From positions 1 through 64,000 of the forward strand of contig JAVXCQ010000001.1 in assembly GCA_036659415.1 (NCBI GenBank): DNA of 64,000 nt, in the 5' to 3' direction. Source of the DNA: JAVXCQ01 sp036659415 (GTDB lineage Bacteria > Bacillota > Negativicutes > Acidaminococcales > Acidaminococcaceae). Made by a program: the position numbers and the translations under genes. Positions 8,182-17,264 of the stretch are shown here, in pieces (the stretch's first letter is position 1; each line of letters begins with the position of its first letter). A model generated the notes under the pieces. It was not told the origin of the DNA and searched no databases. It saw only the letters and a list, made by a program, of their open reading frames with translations.

Positions 8182-9147
8182 TTATACCACGCCTTGGCGC
8201 ACGAGATCCGTCATGTGGAGCAAACCTATAACGTGCCGCCGGTCATCTAGTACCGGCAAAACAGTAATCGGCCGTGGGTGGTTACTTTCCATCAGGTGGA
8301 GGGCTTGCGCCGCTAATTTATCTTGGGTAATGGTTTTGGGTGATTTGGTCATCAGCTCTGTCACCGGACGAGTCAAAAAGCTAAAGCCTTGGGACAAACC
8401 ACGGCGAATATCGCCATCAGTGAGAACCCCAATCATTTGCTCTTTTTCATCTACCACGGAAACAGCACCCAAACCTTTGTCAGTAATAACAAAAAGGGCC
8501 TCTTGTACTTTCATGTCCCCCCTAACCACCGGATTTTCTTCGTCCTTGTGCATGATATCTGCTACTGTCATGAGGAGTTTTCGTCCTAAGGACCCACCAG
8601 GATGAAAAACGGCAAACTGGCTAGCCGTGAACTTGCGTTTGGATAGTAGCGCCACAGCTAGGGCATCGCCATAAGCTAAACACGCAGTGGTACTGGAAGT
8701 CGGGGCTAAACCCAAAGGGCAAGCTTCCTTGGACACCCCTACGTCTAAAACCACATCGGCATTTTTTGCCAGTGCAGAATCAGGCTTACCCACCATAGCA
8801 ATGATTTTTGCACCAATACGGCGCAGAGAGGGCAAAATATGCAAAACTTCTCCGGTTTCACCGCTATTAGACAGAGCAATGACCACGTCTTGGGCAGTCA
8901 CCATGCCTAAATCCCCATGAATACCTTCGGCTGGATGTAAATAAAACGAAGGCGTTCCGGTGCTGGCCAAGGTTGCAGCCATTTTCCTACCGATAATGCC
9001 GGACTTACCCATGCCGGTAATCACCGTTCGTCCTGGACACGCCAAAATCATGTCCACGGCCGCCGCAAAATGTTCATCAATGCGTGGTACTAATTCCAAA
9101 ATCGCTTCCGCTTCCATTTTTAAAACCTCACGTGCAAGTTCTAGCAT
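8182..9147 (-). CDS. kdsD: KdsD/KpsF, arabinose-5-phosphate isomerase
   Basis: A 321-aa protein that converts ribulose-5-phosphate to arabinose-5-phosphate, the first step to Kdo. An N-terminal SIS domain (about 30-170) holds GMGKSGIIGRKMAATLASTG and HGDLGMV, and two CBS domains follow (about 200-320). The length is standard. It lies directly between kdsA and kdsC. Confidence 0.94.
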   Translation of the reverse strand: MLELAREVLKMEAEAILELVPRIDEHFAAAVDMILACPGRTVITGMGKSGIIGRKMAATLASTGTPSFYLHPAEGIHGDLGMVTAQDVVIALSNSGETGEVLHILPSLRRIGAKIIAMVGKPDSALAKNADVVLDVGVSKEACPLGLAPTSSTTACLAYGDALAVALLSKRKFTASQFAVFHPGGSLGRKLLMTVADIMHKDEENPVVRGDMKVQEALFVITDKGLGAVSVVDEKEQMIGVLTDGDIRRGLSQGFSFLTRPVTELMTKSPKTITQDKLAAQALHLMESNHPRPITVLPVLDDRRHVIGLLHMTDLVRQGVV

Positions 9148-9275
9148 CTCTTAATCGCTCCTTTGCAGCAAACCTTTGTATTCATAACCTTCCTAAGCCG
9201 CCCCGCCGCCACCAGATTTTACCTGTCAACTTTTGAAGCCAAAACGCAGGTGCTTAGTGCCTGGGGCTTGTACTT

Positions 9276-10100
9276 TTACGCTTCTCTTCTGCCGATTTTA
9301 TCAATGGCGAGCACGTCCCGCAGTAGTGTTTCCAATTCATCAATGCGTACCATATTAGCCCCATCGGACAAGGCTACTGTAGGATTATCATGGACTTCCA
9401 GGAACAAAGCGTCCACTCCCACGGCAGCAGCTGCCCGTGCCATATGGGGTACATACTGACTTTGCCCACCAGAAGTTGTACCTTGCCCACCGGGAATCTG
9501 AACGCTATGAGTAGCATCCATGACGACAGGATAGCCCAAAGCACGCATAATCGGAAGGGAACGCATATCCGTCACTAAGGCATTGTAGCCAAAGCTGGCG
9601 CCTCGTTCGGTGAGCATAATATTTTTATTGCCAGCTTCTTCAGCTTTAGCAATCACGTTTTTCATATCCCAAGGCGCTAAAAACTGCCCTTTTTTCACAT
9701 TAATAACTTTGCCGTATTTAGCCGCTTGGTAGACCAAGTCGGTTTGTCGACATAAAAATGCCGGTATTTGCAAAATATCCAACACTTCTGCTGCTTTTTC
9801 TACTTGACTAGGTTCATGAACGTCACTAACAACAGGTACGCCCAAATCTTTTTTGATTTGTGCAAGAATTTGCAGCCCTTCCTCTAAACCAGGTCCTCGA
9901 AAAGAACTATAAGAAGAACGGTTCGCTTTATCAAAGGACGCTTTAAACACATAGGGCATACCTAGCTTTTGGGCAATCGCTTGTACCGCTTGACCAATAG
10001 CTAAGCTGTGTTCGTAGCCTTCTAACACGCACGGGCCTGCCATTAGTAGCATGGGGCGACCAGCTCCTACTTCATAAGAACCAACTTTGACGATCTGCAT
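9276..10100 (-). CDS. kdsA: KdsA, Kdo-8-phosphate synthase (metal-dependent class)
   Basis: A 274-aa enzyme that condenses phosphoenolpyruvate with arabinose-5-phosphate. Motifs are FKASFDKANRSS, SDVHEP, LCRQTDL, KKGQFLAPWDM, TERGASFGYN and DATHSVQ. The AGPC motif near residue 29 carries Cys where non-metallo enzymes such as E. coli's have Asn, so this should be the metallo (class II) form; that rule is established for the family. An ATG with a nearby purine-rich site starts it. Confidence 0.95.
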   Translation of the reverse strand: MQIVKVGSYEVGAGRPMLLMAGPCVLEGYEHSLAIGQAVQAIAQKLGMPYVFKASFDKANRSSYSSFRGPGLEEGLQILAQIKKDLGVPVVSDVHEPSQVEKAAEVLDILQIPAFLCRQTDLVYQAAKYGKVINVKKGQFLAPWDMKNVIAKAEEAGNKNIMLTERGASFGYNALVTDMRSLPIMRALGYPVVMDATHSVQIPGGQGTTSGGQSQYVPHMARAAAAVGVDALFLEVHDNPTVALSDGANMVRIDELETLLRDVLAIDKIGRREA

Positions 10101-10159
10101 AACATCACTTTCCTTTCCCTACCTGCAAAAATATCGACCGGGCTAAGCGCCCGCACTGC

Positions 10160-10900
10160 TTATTTTTTGTCTGCCGCTGCGGCCAATAATTTATTTACTG
10201 CCAATAAGTCTTCCGGAGTATCAATACCAATGCCTTGGAATTTACTTTCCAAGACTTTAATTTTGTAACCATTTTCCAAGACGCGCAATTGTTCCAGTCC
10301 CTCAATTTGCTCTAAGGGGGTGGGCTCAAAAGCTGCATAGCGTAAAAGGAAGTTCCGGCGATAGGCATAAATTCCCACGTGTTTATAGACTTTAAAATCC
10401 GCCGTTTTCTTGCGGGGATAGGGTAATAAACTGCGGGAAAAATAAAGGGCATAGCCGTTTTGGTCGGTTACAACTTTAACCGCATTGGGATTATTGTAAT
10501 CAGCTTCCGGCATCAGAGTTTTAAGCGTAGCCATATTTAGCTCTGGGTCCTCCACAAAAGCTTGCGCCAAGCGATCAATCACTTCCGGTGGAATCATAGG
10601 TTCGTCCCCTTGCACATTCACAATCACGTCTACATCATGGTAGTTAAGTGCTACTTCCGCCAAACGGTCGGTACCGCTGGGGTGATCTGGGGAGGTCATC
10701 ATTACCTGACCACCAAAAGCCTCTACTGCTTCCTGTACTAATTCGCTATCGGTAGCCACAATCACTGCTTCCGGCAGGACTGCCTGGGTGGCACGTTCAT
10801 ACACATGTTGAATCATGGGTTTGCCATTAATTAAAGCTAAGGGTTTTCCCGGCAAACGGGTAGAAGCATAACGAGCCGGAATTACACATAATACTTTCAT
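10160..10900 (-). CDS. kdsB: KdsB, CMP-Kdo synthetase
   Basis: A 246-aa cytidylyltransferase that activates Kdo for transfer. The nucleotide-binding N-terminus VIPARYASTRLPGKPL, VNVQGDEPMI and HVGIYAYRR are diagnostic. The start overlaps the stop of the waaA-lpxK gene by four bases (ATGA), so translation is coupled to the enzyme that uses CMP-Kdo. Confidence 0.95.
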   Translation of the reverse strand: MKVLCVIPARYASTRLPGKPLALINGKPMIQHVYERATQAVLPEAVIVATDSELVQEAVEAFGGQVMMTSPDHPSGTDRLAEVALNYHDVDVIVNVQGDEPMIPPEVIDRLAQAFVEDPELNMATLKTLMPEADYNNPNAVKVVTDQNGYALYFSRSLLPYPRKKTADFKVYKHVGIYAYRRNFLLRYAAFEPTPLEQIEGLEQLRVLENGYKIKVLESKFQGIGIDTPEDLLAVNKLLAAAADKK

Positions 10901-13419
10901 TTTGCGGTTGTCTCCTTTGCAATTGCTTGTAATATGGTAGCTTGGAAGGCATCACGGCCTTCGGTAATTTGAATTTCCATGTTTAAAACGTAAAGTGGTA
11001 CTTCTCGGTCGAAATAAATAAATTCCGTAGGGATTTTAACGGCATCTTTGGCCGTAGTAATTAAAGCCGTAACGTTTTTGCGAATGGCTCGTTCCATAAT
11101 GTATTGCATTTCTAACATCCCATAATCATGATGATCCGGGTAGCGAATGGCTTCTTCAATGTTTAATTGCACGTCAGTTAACGTTTGTTCAAAAGAGGAC
11201 GGATTACCGATAGCAGAGAACACCATCACGGATTGCCCTGCCAAGTCTTCCAAAGATTTGGTATGGGAACGCAGCCCCTTGTACCAATCAGCAATTTCCA
11301 CATAATTACAGGGTCTATGCACACTTTCAATCACCGGTGCCAAGGCATTGTGTTTTTCCAAAGTCGTCCGCAAAACTTCCCGTGAAAGGGTGGAGCTTTG
11401 ATCTGTCTTGGTTAACAAGAACATCCCGGCACGGTCCAAATTGGCCAGTGGCTCACGCAAAGTTCCCCGTGGCAACAAGCAGCCATTACCGAACATATTC
11501 AGCGTATCCACTAGTACTACATCTAAATCACGATAGAGCTGCCAATGTTGATAGCCGTCATCCATAATAATAACTTCAGCTTTGAGCTTCTTCACCGCAA
11601 ATTCTCCGGTCACCGAACGCTTTTTGCCGATAACCACCGGAATCCCCGGTAGGGTTTTGGCCATCAAGTAGGCTTCATCGCCTGCTTCGTAGGCCGTCAT
11701 ATAAATCTTTTTGCCATCGGAAACTACACCGATATCTTTCTCCCAATGCGAGCGATAACCACGATTCAAAATTACAACTCGATAGCCCATATTTTGAATA
11801 ATTACGGCCATTTTCTGTGCTGTCGGGGTTTTTCCCGTACCACCTACCGTAATGTTCCCGATACTAATCACGCAACAAGACAGCTTGCTTTGTTTGCAAA
11901 GGCCGTGCTTATACATACTGAGTTTAAGCCGTACCCCTAGTTCATACATCACCGAGAAGCAACGCAGAGTACCCAAAACTAACCAATCAATAAGCGTATT
12001 GTCGTGACCGTGCGCCAGCTGATACAAATACTGGGTCACCGCATCGCCGCGACGCATTCTGGTTCCACCCTCATCATTAATGTTACGGGTATTAATTTTG
12101 TAATGAGCTTCCACATGGCTGCCGGTTAAATCCATGAGTTCTCGCAAATAATCAATGCTGCGAACAGCTGCACCTCTATTTTCACAGATCACCTGCAACG
12201 AGGCCTTGCCCATTTGCTCACGCACAGTGTCATCACCAATGATTTCTAGTAGTACCGCCACTAGTTCTTTACTAGCTTTGATCTGGCGACAAGCACCAAC
12301 CTTATTTAAAAGGGCAAAAGAGTCTTTGAAATTATACATATTAGGTCCTACGATAATAGGTTTAGCATGAGCCGCCGGTTCAAGAACATTATGTCCGCCG
12401 TGCTTAATCAAGCTGCCGCCTACAAAAACAATGTCGCCTACTGCATAAATGCGGCCTAATTCCCCAATGGTGTCAATGAGCAGTACCGGATACTGTGGTC
12501 TGTCACCAACCAGCGTTAAGAGCTGGGAACGCAAACCTACTTCAAAACCGGCTTGCCGACTAAGCTTCACAATCTCGTCAATGCGTGCTGTTTTGCGAGG
12601 AGCAATAATGAGGCGAGCTTTGGGATAAGTATTTTGAATAACTTTAAAAGCATCAAACAAGGCTTTTTCTTCGCTGGGGTGAGTACTACCGCCGACGATA
12701 ACCGGAAAACAATCGGTAATACCCAATTCTTGCTTATAGCGCTCCAAATCCTCAGGCGTAACCTCTGCATAAGTTTGGTCAAACTTGGTATTGCCGGTTA
12801 TAAAAATTTTGCTTTTATCCGCACCCAGATGCACAATATATTCCGCATCAATACTGGACTGCATACAAAATCTAGTCACACTGCCGAGCATATCTTCCAA
12901 AATGCCATATAAATAGCGATAGCTTTTGACCGATTTATCAGAAATTCGACCATTAACCATCATGACGGGAATTTTGCGCAAACGCACAGCCCGCAAGAAG
13001 TTAGGCCACAGTTCTGTTTCTACCGGCAAAAAAACTCGAGGCATAATGCGCTTGACAAAAGACTCCGACACGAAGGGCAAATCCAGCGGAAAATAAATAA
13101 TGGCATCTGCTTCGGGAATAATCTGATGAGCCATGTCATAGCCACCGGTAGTAACCGCTGAAACTAAAATCTTCACCTCTGGCATAGCTTTGCGAATTTC
13201 CTTAACCAAGGGGCTGGTGGCTACTATTTCGCCTACCGAAGCACCGTGAATCCAGATACAATCTTTGTGCGCAACAGCGGCAATTTCGGCATCAGTAATC
13301 CGCCCCAGACTTTGCCTAAAGCGCTTGGGAAAGCCCTTTTCGCAAAAGCTGCGGTACAGAAAATACGGCAATATGAAAATAAAGGCAACGGAAATAACCA
13401 AATTATAAATTATATACAT
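10897..13419 (-). CDS. WaaA-LpxK fusion: Kdo transferase plus lipid A 4'-kinase
   Basis: One 840-codon frame encodes two normally separate enzymes. Residues 1 to about 425 are WaaA/KdtA: an N-terminal membrane anchor, the catalytic-base Glu64 in HGASVGE, then SAVTTGGYDMA, GSTHPSEEKAL and GGSLIKHGGHNVLEPAA. A linker of about 30 residues follows. Residues from about 455 are LpxK, with P-loop ITVGGTGKTP (about 525-532), NRGYRS and DDGYQHW. LpxK phosphorylates the disaccharide just before WaaA adds Kdo, so the fusion joins consecutive steps. An in-frame ATG at 12057 with GAGGGTGG just upstream could also give separate LpxK. No stop or frameshift is visible. Confidence 0.93.
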   Translation of the reverse strand: MYIIYNLVISVAFIFILPYFLYRSFCEKGFPKRFRQSLGRITDAEIAAVAHKDCIWIHGASVGEIVATSPLVKEIRKAMPEVKILVSAVTTGGYDMAHQIIPEADAIIYFPLDLPFVSESFVKRIMPRVFLPVETELWPNFLRAVRLRKIPVMMVNGRISDKSVKSYRYLYGILEDMLGSVTRFCMQSSIDAEYIVHLGADKSKIFITGNTKFDQTYAEVTPEDLERYKQELGITDCFPVIVGGSTHPSEEKALFDAFKVIQNTYPKARLIIAPRKTARIDEIVKLSRQAGFEVGLRSQLLTLVGDRPQYPVLLIDTIGELGRIYAVGDIVFVGGSLIKHGGHNVLEPAAHAKPIIVGPNMYNFKDSFALLNKVGACRQIKASKELVAVLLEIIGDDTVREQMGKASLQVICENRGAAVRSIDYLRELMDLTGSHVEAHYKINTRNINDEGGTRMRRGDAVTQYLYQLAHGHDNTLIDWLVLGTLRCFSVMYELGVRLKLSMYKHGLCKQSKLSCCVISIGNITVGGTGKTPTAQKMAVIIQNMGYRVVILNRGYRSHWEKDIGVVSDGKKIYMTAYEAGDEAYLMAKTLPGIPVVIGKKRSVTGEFAVKKLKAEVIIMDDGYQHWQLYRDLDVVLVDTLNMFGNGCLLPRGTLREPLANLDRAGMFLLTKTDQSSTLSREVLRTTLEKHNALAPVIESVHRPCNYVEIADWYKGLRSHTKSLEDLAGQSVMVFSAIGNPSSFEQTLTDVQLNIEEAIRYPDHHDYGMLEMQYIMERAIRKNVTALITTAKDAVKIPTEFIYFDREVPLYVLNMEIQITEGRDAFQATILQAIAKETTAK

Positions 13420-13428
13420 TAATTAACC

Positions 13429-15162
13429 TCATTTCGCTTCTTTGTCGCGATATTGGATTTGGTAAAGATGCGCATACAGCCCATCACTAGCCATTAATTC
13501 ATCATGACCACCGGTTTCTACAATTCTACCTTTTTCCAGCACAATAATACGGTCGGCATTTTTTACCGTGGACAAACGATGGGCTATGACAAAGGAGGTT
13601 CTCCCCACCATTAAGCGATCCAGCGCTTCTTGTACCACGCGTTCGCTTTCAGTATCCAAGGCCGAGGTCGCTTCATCCAAAACCAAAATTCTAGGATCTT
13701 TCAAAATCGCACGAGCGATGGAAATTCTCTGTCTTTGACCACCGGACAAGTTGACCCCGCGGTCACCTAGCATGGTTTCATAGCCAGCAGGCAATTCCGA
13801 AATAAAATTGTGAGCATTGGCCGCTTTGGCAGCCGCTTCCACTTCCTCCCGAGTTGCTTCCAGGCGTCCGTAGAGAATATTATCAAAGAGGGTTCCGTTA
13901 AAAAGAATGGTTTCCTGAGGTACAATGCCTACCTGTTCTCTTAAAGAATTAAGCGTAACATCAGCAACGTTGTGACCGTCAATCAAAATTTTGCCGCCAG
14001 TAACATCATAGAACCGTGGTAACAGATTGGCAATCGTGGATTTACCGGCTCCGGAGGGACCGACAATAGCCACTACTTCACCAGCGTGAGCATGAAATTG
14101 CAGGTTTTCCAGCACCGGCTCCTCTGGATTATAGGCAAAACTCACCTTGTCAAAAACCACGTCGCCCTGCACTTGAGGCAAAACCTGTGCGCCTTTAATT
14201 TCTTCCACTTCTTCTTGCAGGTCGATAATATCAAAAACCCTTTGCGCCGCTGCCAACGCTCGTTGAATGTTACCGACAACTCTGGTCAGCCGTTTAATAG
14301 GGTTAGAAATATTAACAGCATAAACAAGAAAGGCCACCAGGGAACCGGCCGTAATTTCGCCGTTAATCACACTGCTGCCGCCATACCAAATAATCGCCGT
14401 GACGCCAATCGCTGCTACAAACTCAATCACCGGAGTAAGCAGAGCCATCAACTGGGCGTTTTTCATATTAGCTTCAAAGTTGGCCGTGTTTTGATACTGA
14501 AAACGGTCAATCTCGTAGTCTTCCCGCACAAAAGATTTAATAACACGGGCAGAAGCTACTGTTTCTTGCAAAACGGAGGTAATATCGGCAGTACACTCTT
14601 GGATGCGGCGACCGGAGGAACGAATTCTCTTGCCAAAAATATCCATCAACCACAATACTACCGGAAAAGTACAAAAAGTAAAAAGAGTGAGTTTCCAATC
14701 CAAATAAATCATGGCGCCAATAGAACCAATTAAAATACAGCCCTCGGTAATCATCTCAATGGTATTTTGCACCATGGCTGATTGCAGCGCGGACACATCA
14801 TTGGTCACATAGCTCATAATTGTACCGGTTTTATTTTTATCATAAAAAGAAACACTCAAGCGTTGTAATTTGCAATAAACGGCAGCCCGGATATCAATGA
14901 TAACCTTTTCGCCGACATAGCTCATGAGATAGCTCTGCCCATAGAAAAATACCCCTCGAGCAAAGAAAATAATAATGATGCCCACGGCAATCACATTGAG
15001 CATTTCGCCATTTTTTTCGGCCAAAACTTGGTCAATCACGTCTTTAATAATCCACGGCACATAGAGATTACCCGCAGCAGCCATAGCTGTACAAAAAGCG
15101 GCAATTACCAGGCGTGTCAAATAGGGTTTGATGTACCCTAAAATTCTCAAATATAAATTCAT
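13429..15162 (-). CDS. msbA: MsbA-like lipid A flippase, ABC exporter
   Basis: A 577-aa half-transporter with a six-helix membrane domain (about 10-300) and a C-terminal ATPase. The ATPase has Walker A GPSGAGKST, Q-loop VPQETILF, signature LSGGQRQRISIARAIL, Walker B ILVLDEATSALD and H-loop IAHRLST. It lies between lpxB and waaA-lpxK, which supports lipid A-core flipping from the inner to the outer leaflet. The family also contains drug exporters; context decides. Its start overlaps the lpxB stop by four bases. Confidence 0.9.
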   Translation of the reverse strand: MNLYLRILGYIKPYLTRLVIAAFCTAMAAAGNLYVPWIIKDVIDQVLAEKNGEMLNVIAVGIIIIFFARGVFFYGQSYLMSYVGEKVIIDIRAAVYCKLQRLSVSFYDKNKTGTIMSYVTNDVSALQSAMVQNTIEMITEGCILIGSIGAMIYLDWKLTLFTFCTFPVVLWLMDIFGKRIRSSGRRIQECTADITSVLQETVASARVIKSFVREDYEIDRFQYQNTANFEANMKNAQLMALLTPVIEFVAAIGVTAIIWYGGSSVINGEITAGSLVAFLVYAVNISNPIKRLTRVVGNIQRALAAAQRVFDIIDLQEEVEEIKGAQVLPQVQGDVVFDKVSFAYNPEEPVLENLQFHAHAGEVVAIVGPSGAGKSTIANLLPRFYDVTGGKILIDGHNVADVTLNSLREQVGIVPQETILFNGTLFDNILYGRLEATREEVEAAAKAANAHNFISELPAGYETMLGDRGVNLSGGQRQRISIARAILKDPRILVLDEATSALDTESERVVQEALDRLMVGRTSFVIAHRLSTVKNADRIIVLEKGRIVETGGHDELMASDGLYAHLYQIQYRDKEAK

Positions 15163-16292
15163 GCTTTATCTCCCGCAACTCTCAAGGTAAGTTCGGCTAC
15201 GCGCCGTACAGCTCCTGGTGCTCCCAAACGTTCTTTAACGAAGTCTAAATCTGCTTGTAGGCGTGCATATGCTGTAGGTTCCAACATTTGCAAAATAGCT
15301 GCGCTCATCTTCTCAGGACTGGCATCAGCTTGTAATAATTCCGGCAAAATATGCCGACCTGCCACAATGTTGGGCAAGCCAATATCGGGAATGGTCAACA
15401 AGCGTTTCACAATAAAAGCGGTAAGCGGCGACGTGCGATAAATAATCACTGTCGGCAAACCGCACAGTGCTGCTTCCAAAGTCACCGTGCCGCTGGCAGC
15501 CAAAGCTGCATCAGCCACGCTCATCATATCGTAATTATCACCCTCGGTGATGGTAACAGGCACACCAGCCTCTGCAATAGCCGTTGTCAATAGTTCCATA
15601 GGAATAGTGCCGGCTCTGGGCATGGCAAACTCTATCTGGGGATTAGCCTGACGAATAAGTTTGGCGGCGGCCAGCATATCTGGCAGCAACAATTTAATTT
15701 CTTGGAGTCTGCTCCCCGGTAATAATAAAACCAAGGGTCTACCCTGATGTTTACCAGCTTTTAAACAAGCTGCTTCCACGGTTAAGTTGGTGTGCACAAT
15801 ATCTACTAAAGGGTGCCCCATAAATTCTACATCAGCACCGGCTGCTTTGTACACTTCATATTCAAAAGGGAAAATGGCGGCGACCTTGGTCACCAGCTGG
15901 GCTACGCTTTTAGCGCGACCTTTACGCCACGCCCACGCAGAAGGACTAATAAAAGAAATAACGGGAATACCTTGCGCCCGTGCCACCTTGGCTAAGCGCA
16001 TATTAAAGCCCGGATAATCAATAATAACCAAACAATCTGGACGACGGGTAGCCATTACTTCGGCAAAACTACTCCGCAACCGAAATAAATCAGGTAATTT
16101 GCAAATAATTTCTACTAAACCCATCACACCATGGTCTTTAATATCAAATAGTACTTCCCCACCGGCGTCACGCAGACCTTGTCCGCCCATACCGTAAATT
16201 TCTGCCGTGGGTTCTAGTTGTAGCAAGGCTTTAGTCAAAGCAGCGGCATGAACATCGCCAGAAGCTTCGCCTGCTGAAATCATTATTCTCAT
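15159..16292 (-). CDS. lpxB: LpxB, lipid A disaccharide synthase
   Basis: A GT19 glycosyltransferase (377 aa) that joins UDP-diacylglucosamine and lipid X. It starts MRIMISAGEASGDVHAA, with IDYPGFNMRLAK, SPSAWAWRKGR, LLPGSRLQEI and ALCGLPTVIIYRTSP. I chose the ATG at 16292, which follows AAAGGA by 9 bases, instead of the TTG at 16301, which abuts that site. It is the first gene after a terminator and a candidate promoter, so it may head its own transcript. Confidence 0.94.
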   Translation of the reverse strand: MRIMISAGEASGDVHAAALTKALLQLEPTAEIYGMGGQGLRDAGGEVLFDIKDHGVMGLVEIICKLPDLFRLRSSFAEVMATRRPDCLVIIDYPGFNMRLAKVARAQGIPVISFISPSAWAWRKGRAKSVAQLVTKVAAIFPFEYEVYKAAGADVEFMGHPLVDIVHTNLTVEAACLKAGKHQGRPLVLLLPGSRLQEIKLLLPDMLAAAKLIRQANPQIEFAMPRAGTIPMELLTTAIAEAGVPVTITEGDNYDMMSVADAALAASGTVTLEAALCGLPTVIIYRTSPLTAFIVKRLLTIPDIGLPNIVAGRHILPELLQADASPEKMSAAILQMLEPTAYARLQADLDFVKERLGAPGAVRRVAELTLRVAGDKA

Positions 16293-16389
16293 CACACTCA
16301 ATCCTTTCGTGTGAATTAACCTGTCACTCTTAACTTAGCACACCAAGTTCTCCTTGGTTCAGAAACTTAGACACAATTAATCAAAGTAT

Positions 16390-16398
16390 ATTATAACA
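16390..16398 (-). promoter_or_regulatory. candidate extended -10 promoter for lpxB
   Basis: The minus strand reads TG-T-TATAAT immediately downstream of the lpxI terminator. The -35 position is not consensus. The identical TGTTATAAT element also lies before mlaE and before the first ompH gene. Confidence 0.4.
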
Positions 16399-16430
16399 TA
16401 AAAACAGGATGGACGTCTTGTCCACCCTGT
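16399..16430 (-). terminator. terminator after lpxI
   Basis: An 11-bp stem with one G-U pair (arms 16404-16414 and 16420-16430) is followed on the minus strand by TTTTTATG. It punctuates the LPS cluster between lpxI and lpxB. Confidence 0.75.
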
Positions 16431-16449
16431 AATTTTTCACATTTTTTGT

Positions 16450-17253
16450 TTATTTTGCAACAACTACCAAGTTATGTGCATCGGCTAACGCCAAAGTTTG
16501 TTCGCGCTCCACAAGTAATGTCCTGCCAGCTTCAAAAACCAGCCCCGTAGCTCCGGCCGTCAGCATGGACTCAATGGTCTTCACACCCACACTGGGCATA
16601 TCAAAACGATTATCCTGTGCCGGTTTAGCGGTCTTCGCCACAATCACGCCTTTACTCAAAGCACCACTGCGAACAATACAGGCATCCGTGCCTTCAAGGG
16701 CTTCTACCGCAATTACGGCTTTGGCTTTAACGACCACAGTTTGCCCAATATCCAAACGTCCAATCTCTTTGGCCACGGCAAAGCCAAATTCCATATCTGC
16801 CAGTTCCTCTGCTGTAGGCTGACGTTTACTCAAAACGCCGGCTGCTGGTAATAAGGGTTGAATTAAAAGCGTCTGATCCATAACATGAATTTTTTCTACT
16901 TCTAATTCTCTAACAATGGCATTCATAATTGTATCGTCTTTGCGATTAGGTAGACCTGCCAAAAGTTTGATTGCCCTAAAATCAGGAATAATCGCACCTT
17001 CGCTGTAGAGTATTTCTTTGGTGACTTTGCCAATCATGGTGGCCACCGTCACCTTATTTTGCTTGAGGGTACTAATAATCTTCCCCAATTTCCCAATATG
17101 AATATCATAATAAGCATCGACTACCGAGGCCAGCTCTGTATCAATACCCGGAACCACACCAATGGCGACAACGTGATACCCGCTGGCTTTAGCGGCACGT
17201 GCCACCTCTACCGGCAAATGCCCCACGCCGGATAACAAACCTAATGTTTCCAT
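16450..17253 (-). CDS. lpxI: LpxI, UDP-2,3-diacylglucosamine hydrolase
   Basis: A 267-aa DUF1009-family enzyme that makes lipid X from UDP-2,3-diacylglucosamine, the job done by LpxH in gammaproteobacteria. It starts METLGLLSGVGHLPVEVARAAK. The C-terminal catalytic domain has VVVKAKAVIAVEALEGTDACI, MPSVGVKTIE and LVFEAGRTLLVE. It lies 11 bases downstream of lpxA and ahead of lpxB, in pathway order. No lpxH is visible. Confidence 0.93.
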   Translation of the reverse strand: METLGLLSGVGHLPVEVARAAKASGYHVVAIGVVPGIDTELASVVDAYYDIHIGKLGKIISTLKQNKVTVATMIGKVTKEILYSEGAIIPDFRAIKLLAGLPNRKDDTIMNAIVRELEVEKIHVMDQTLLIQPLLPAAGVLSKRQPTAEELADMEFGFAVAKEIGRLDIGQTVVVKAKAVIAVEALEGTDACIVRSGALSKGVIVAKTAKPAQDNRFDMPSVGVKTIESMLTAGATGLVFEAGRTLLVEREQTLALADAHNLVVVAK

Positions 17254-17264
17254 CTATGGTCCTC

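Noticed and set aside
12030..12150. Frameshift or missed stop between waaA and lpxK
   Set aside because: The frame is continuous and the linker reads as plausible protein, so I keep one gene; an internal start remains possible.
14086..14733. 215-codon plus-strand frame opposite msbA
   Set aside because: Antisense shadow of a clear ABC exporter; no domain is recognisable.
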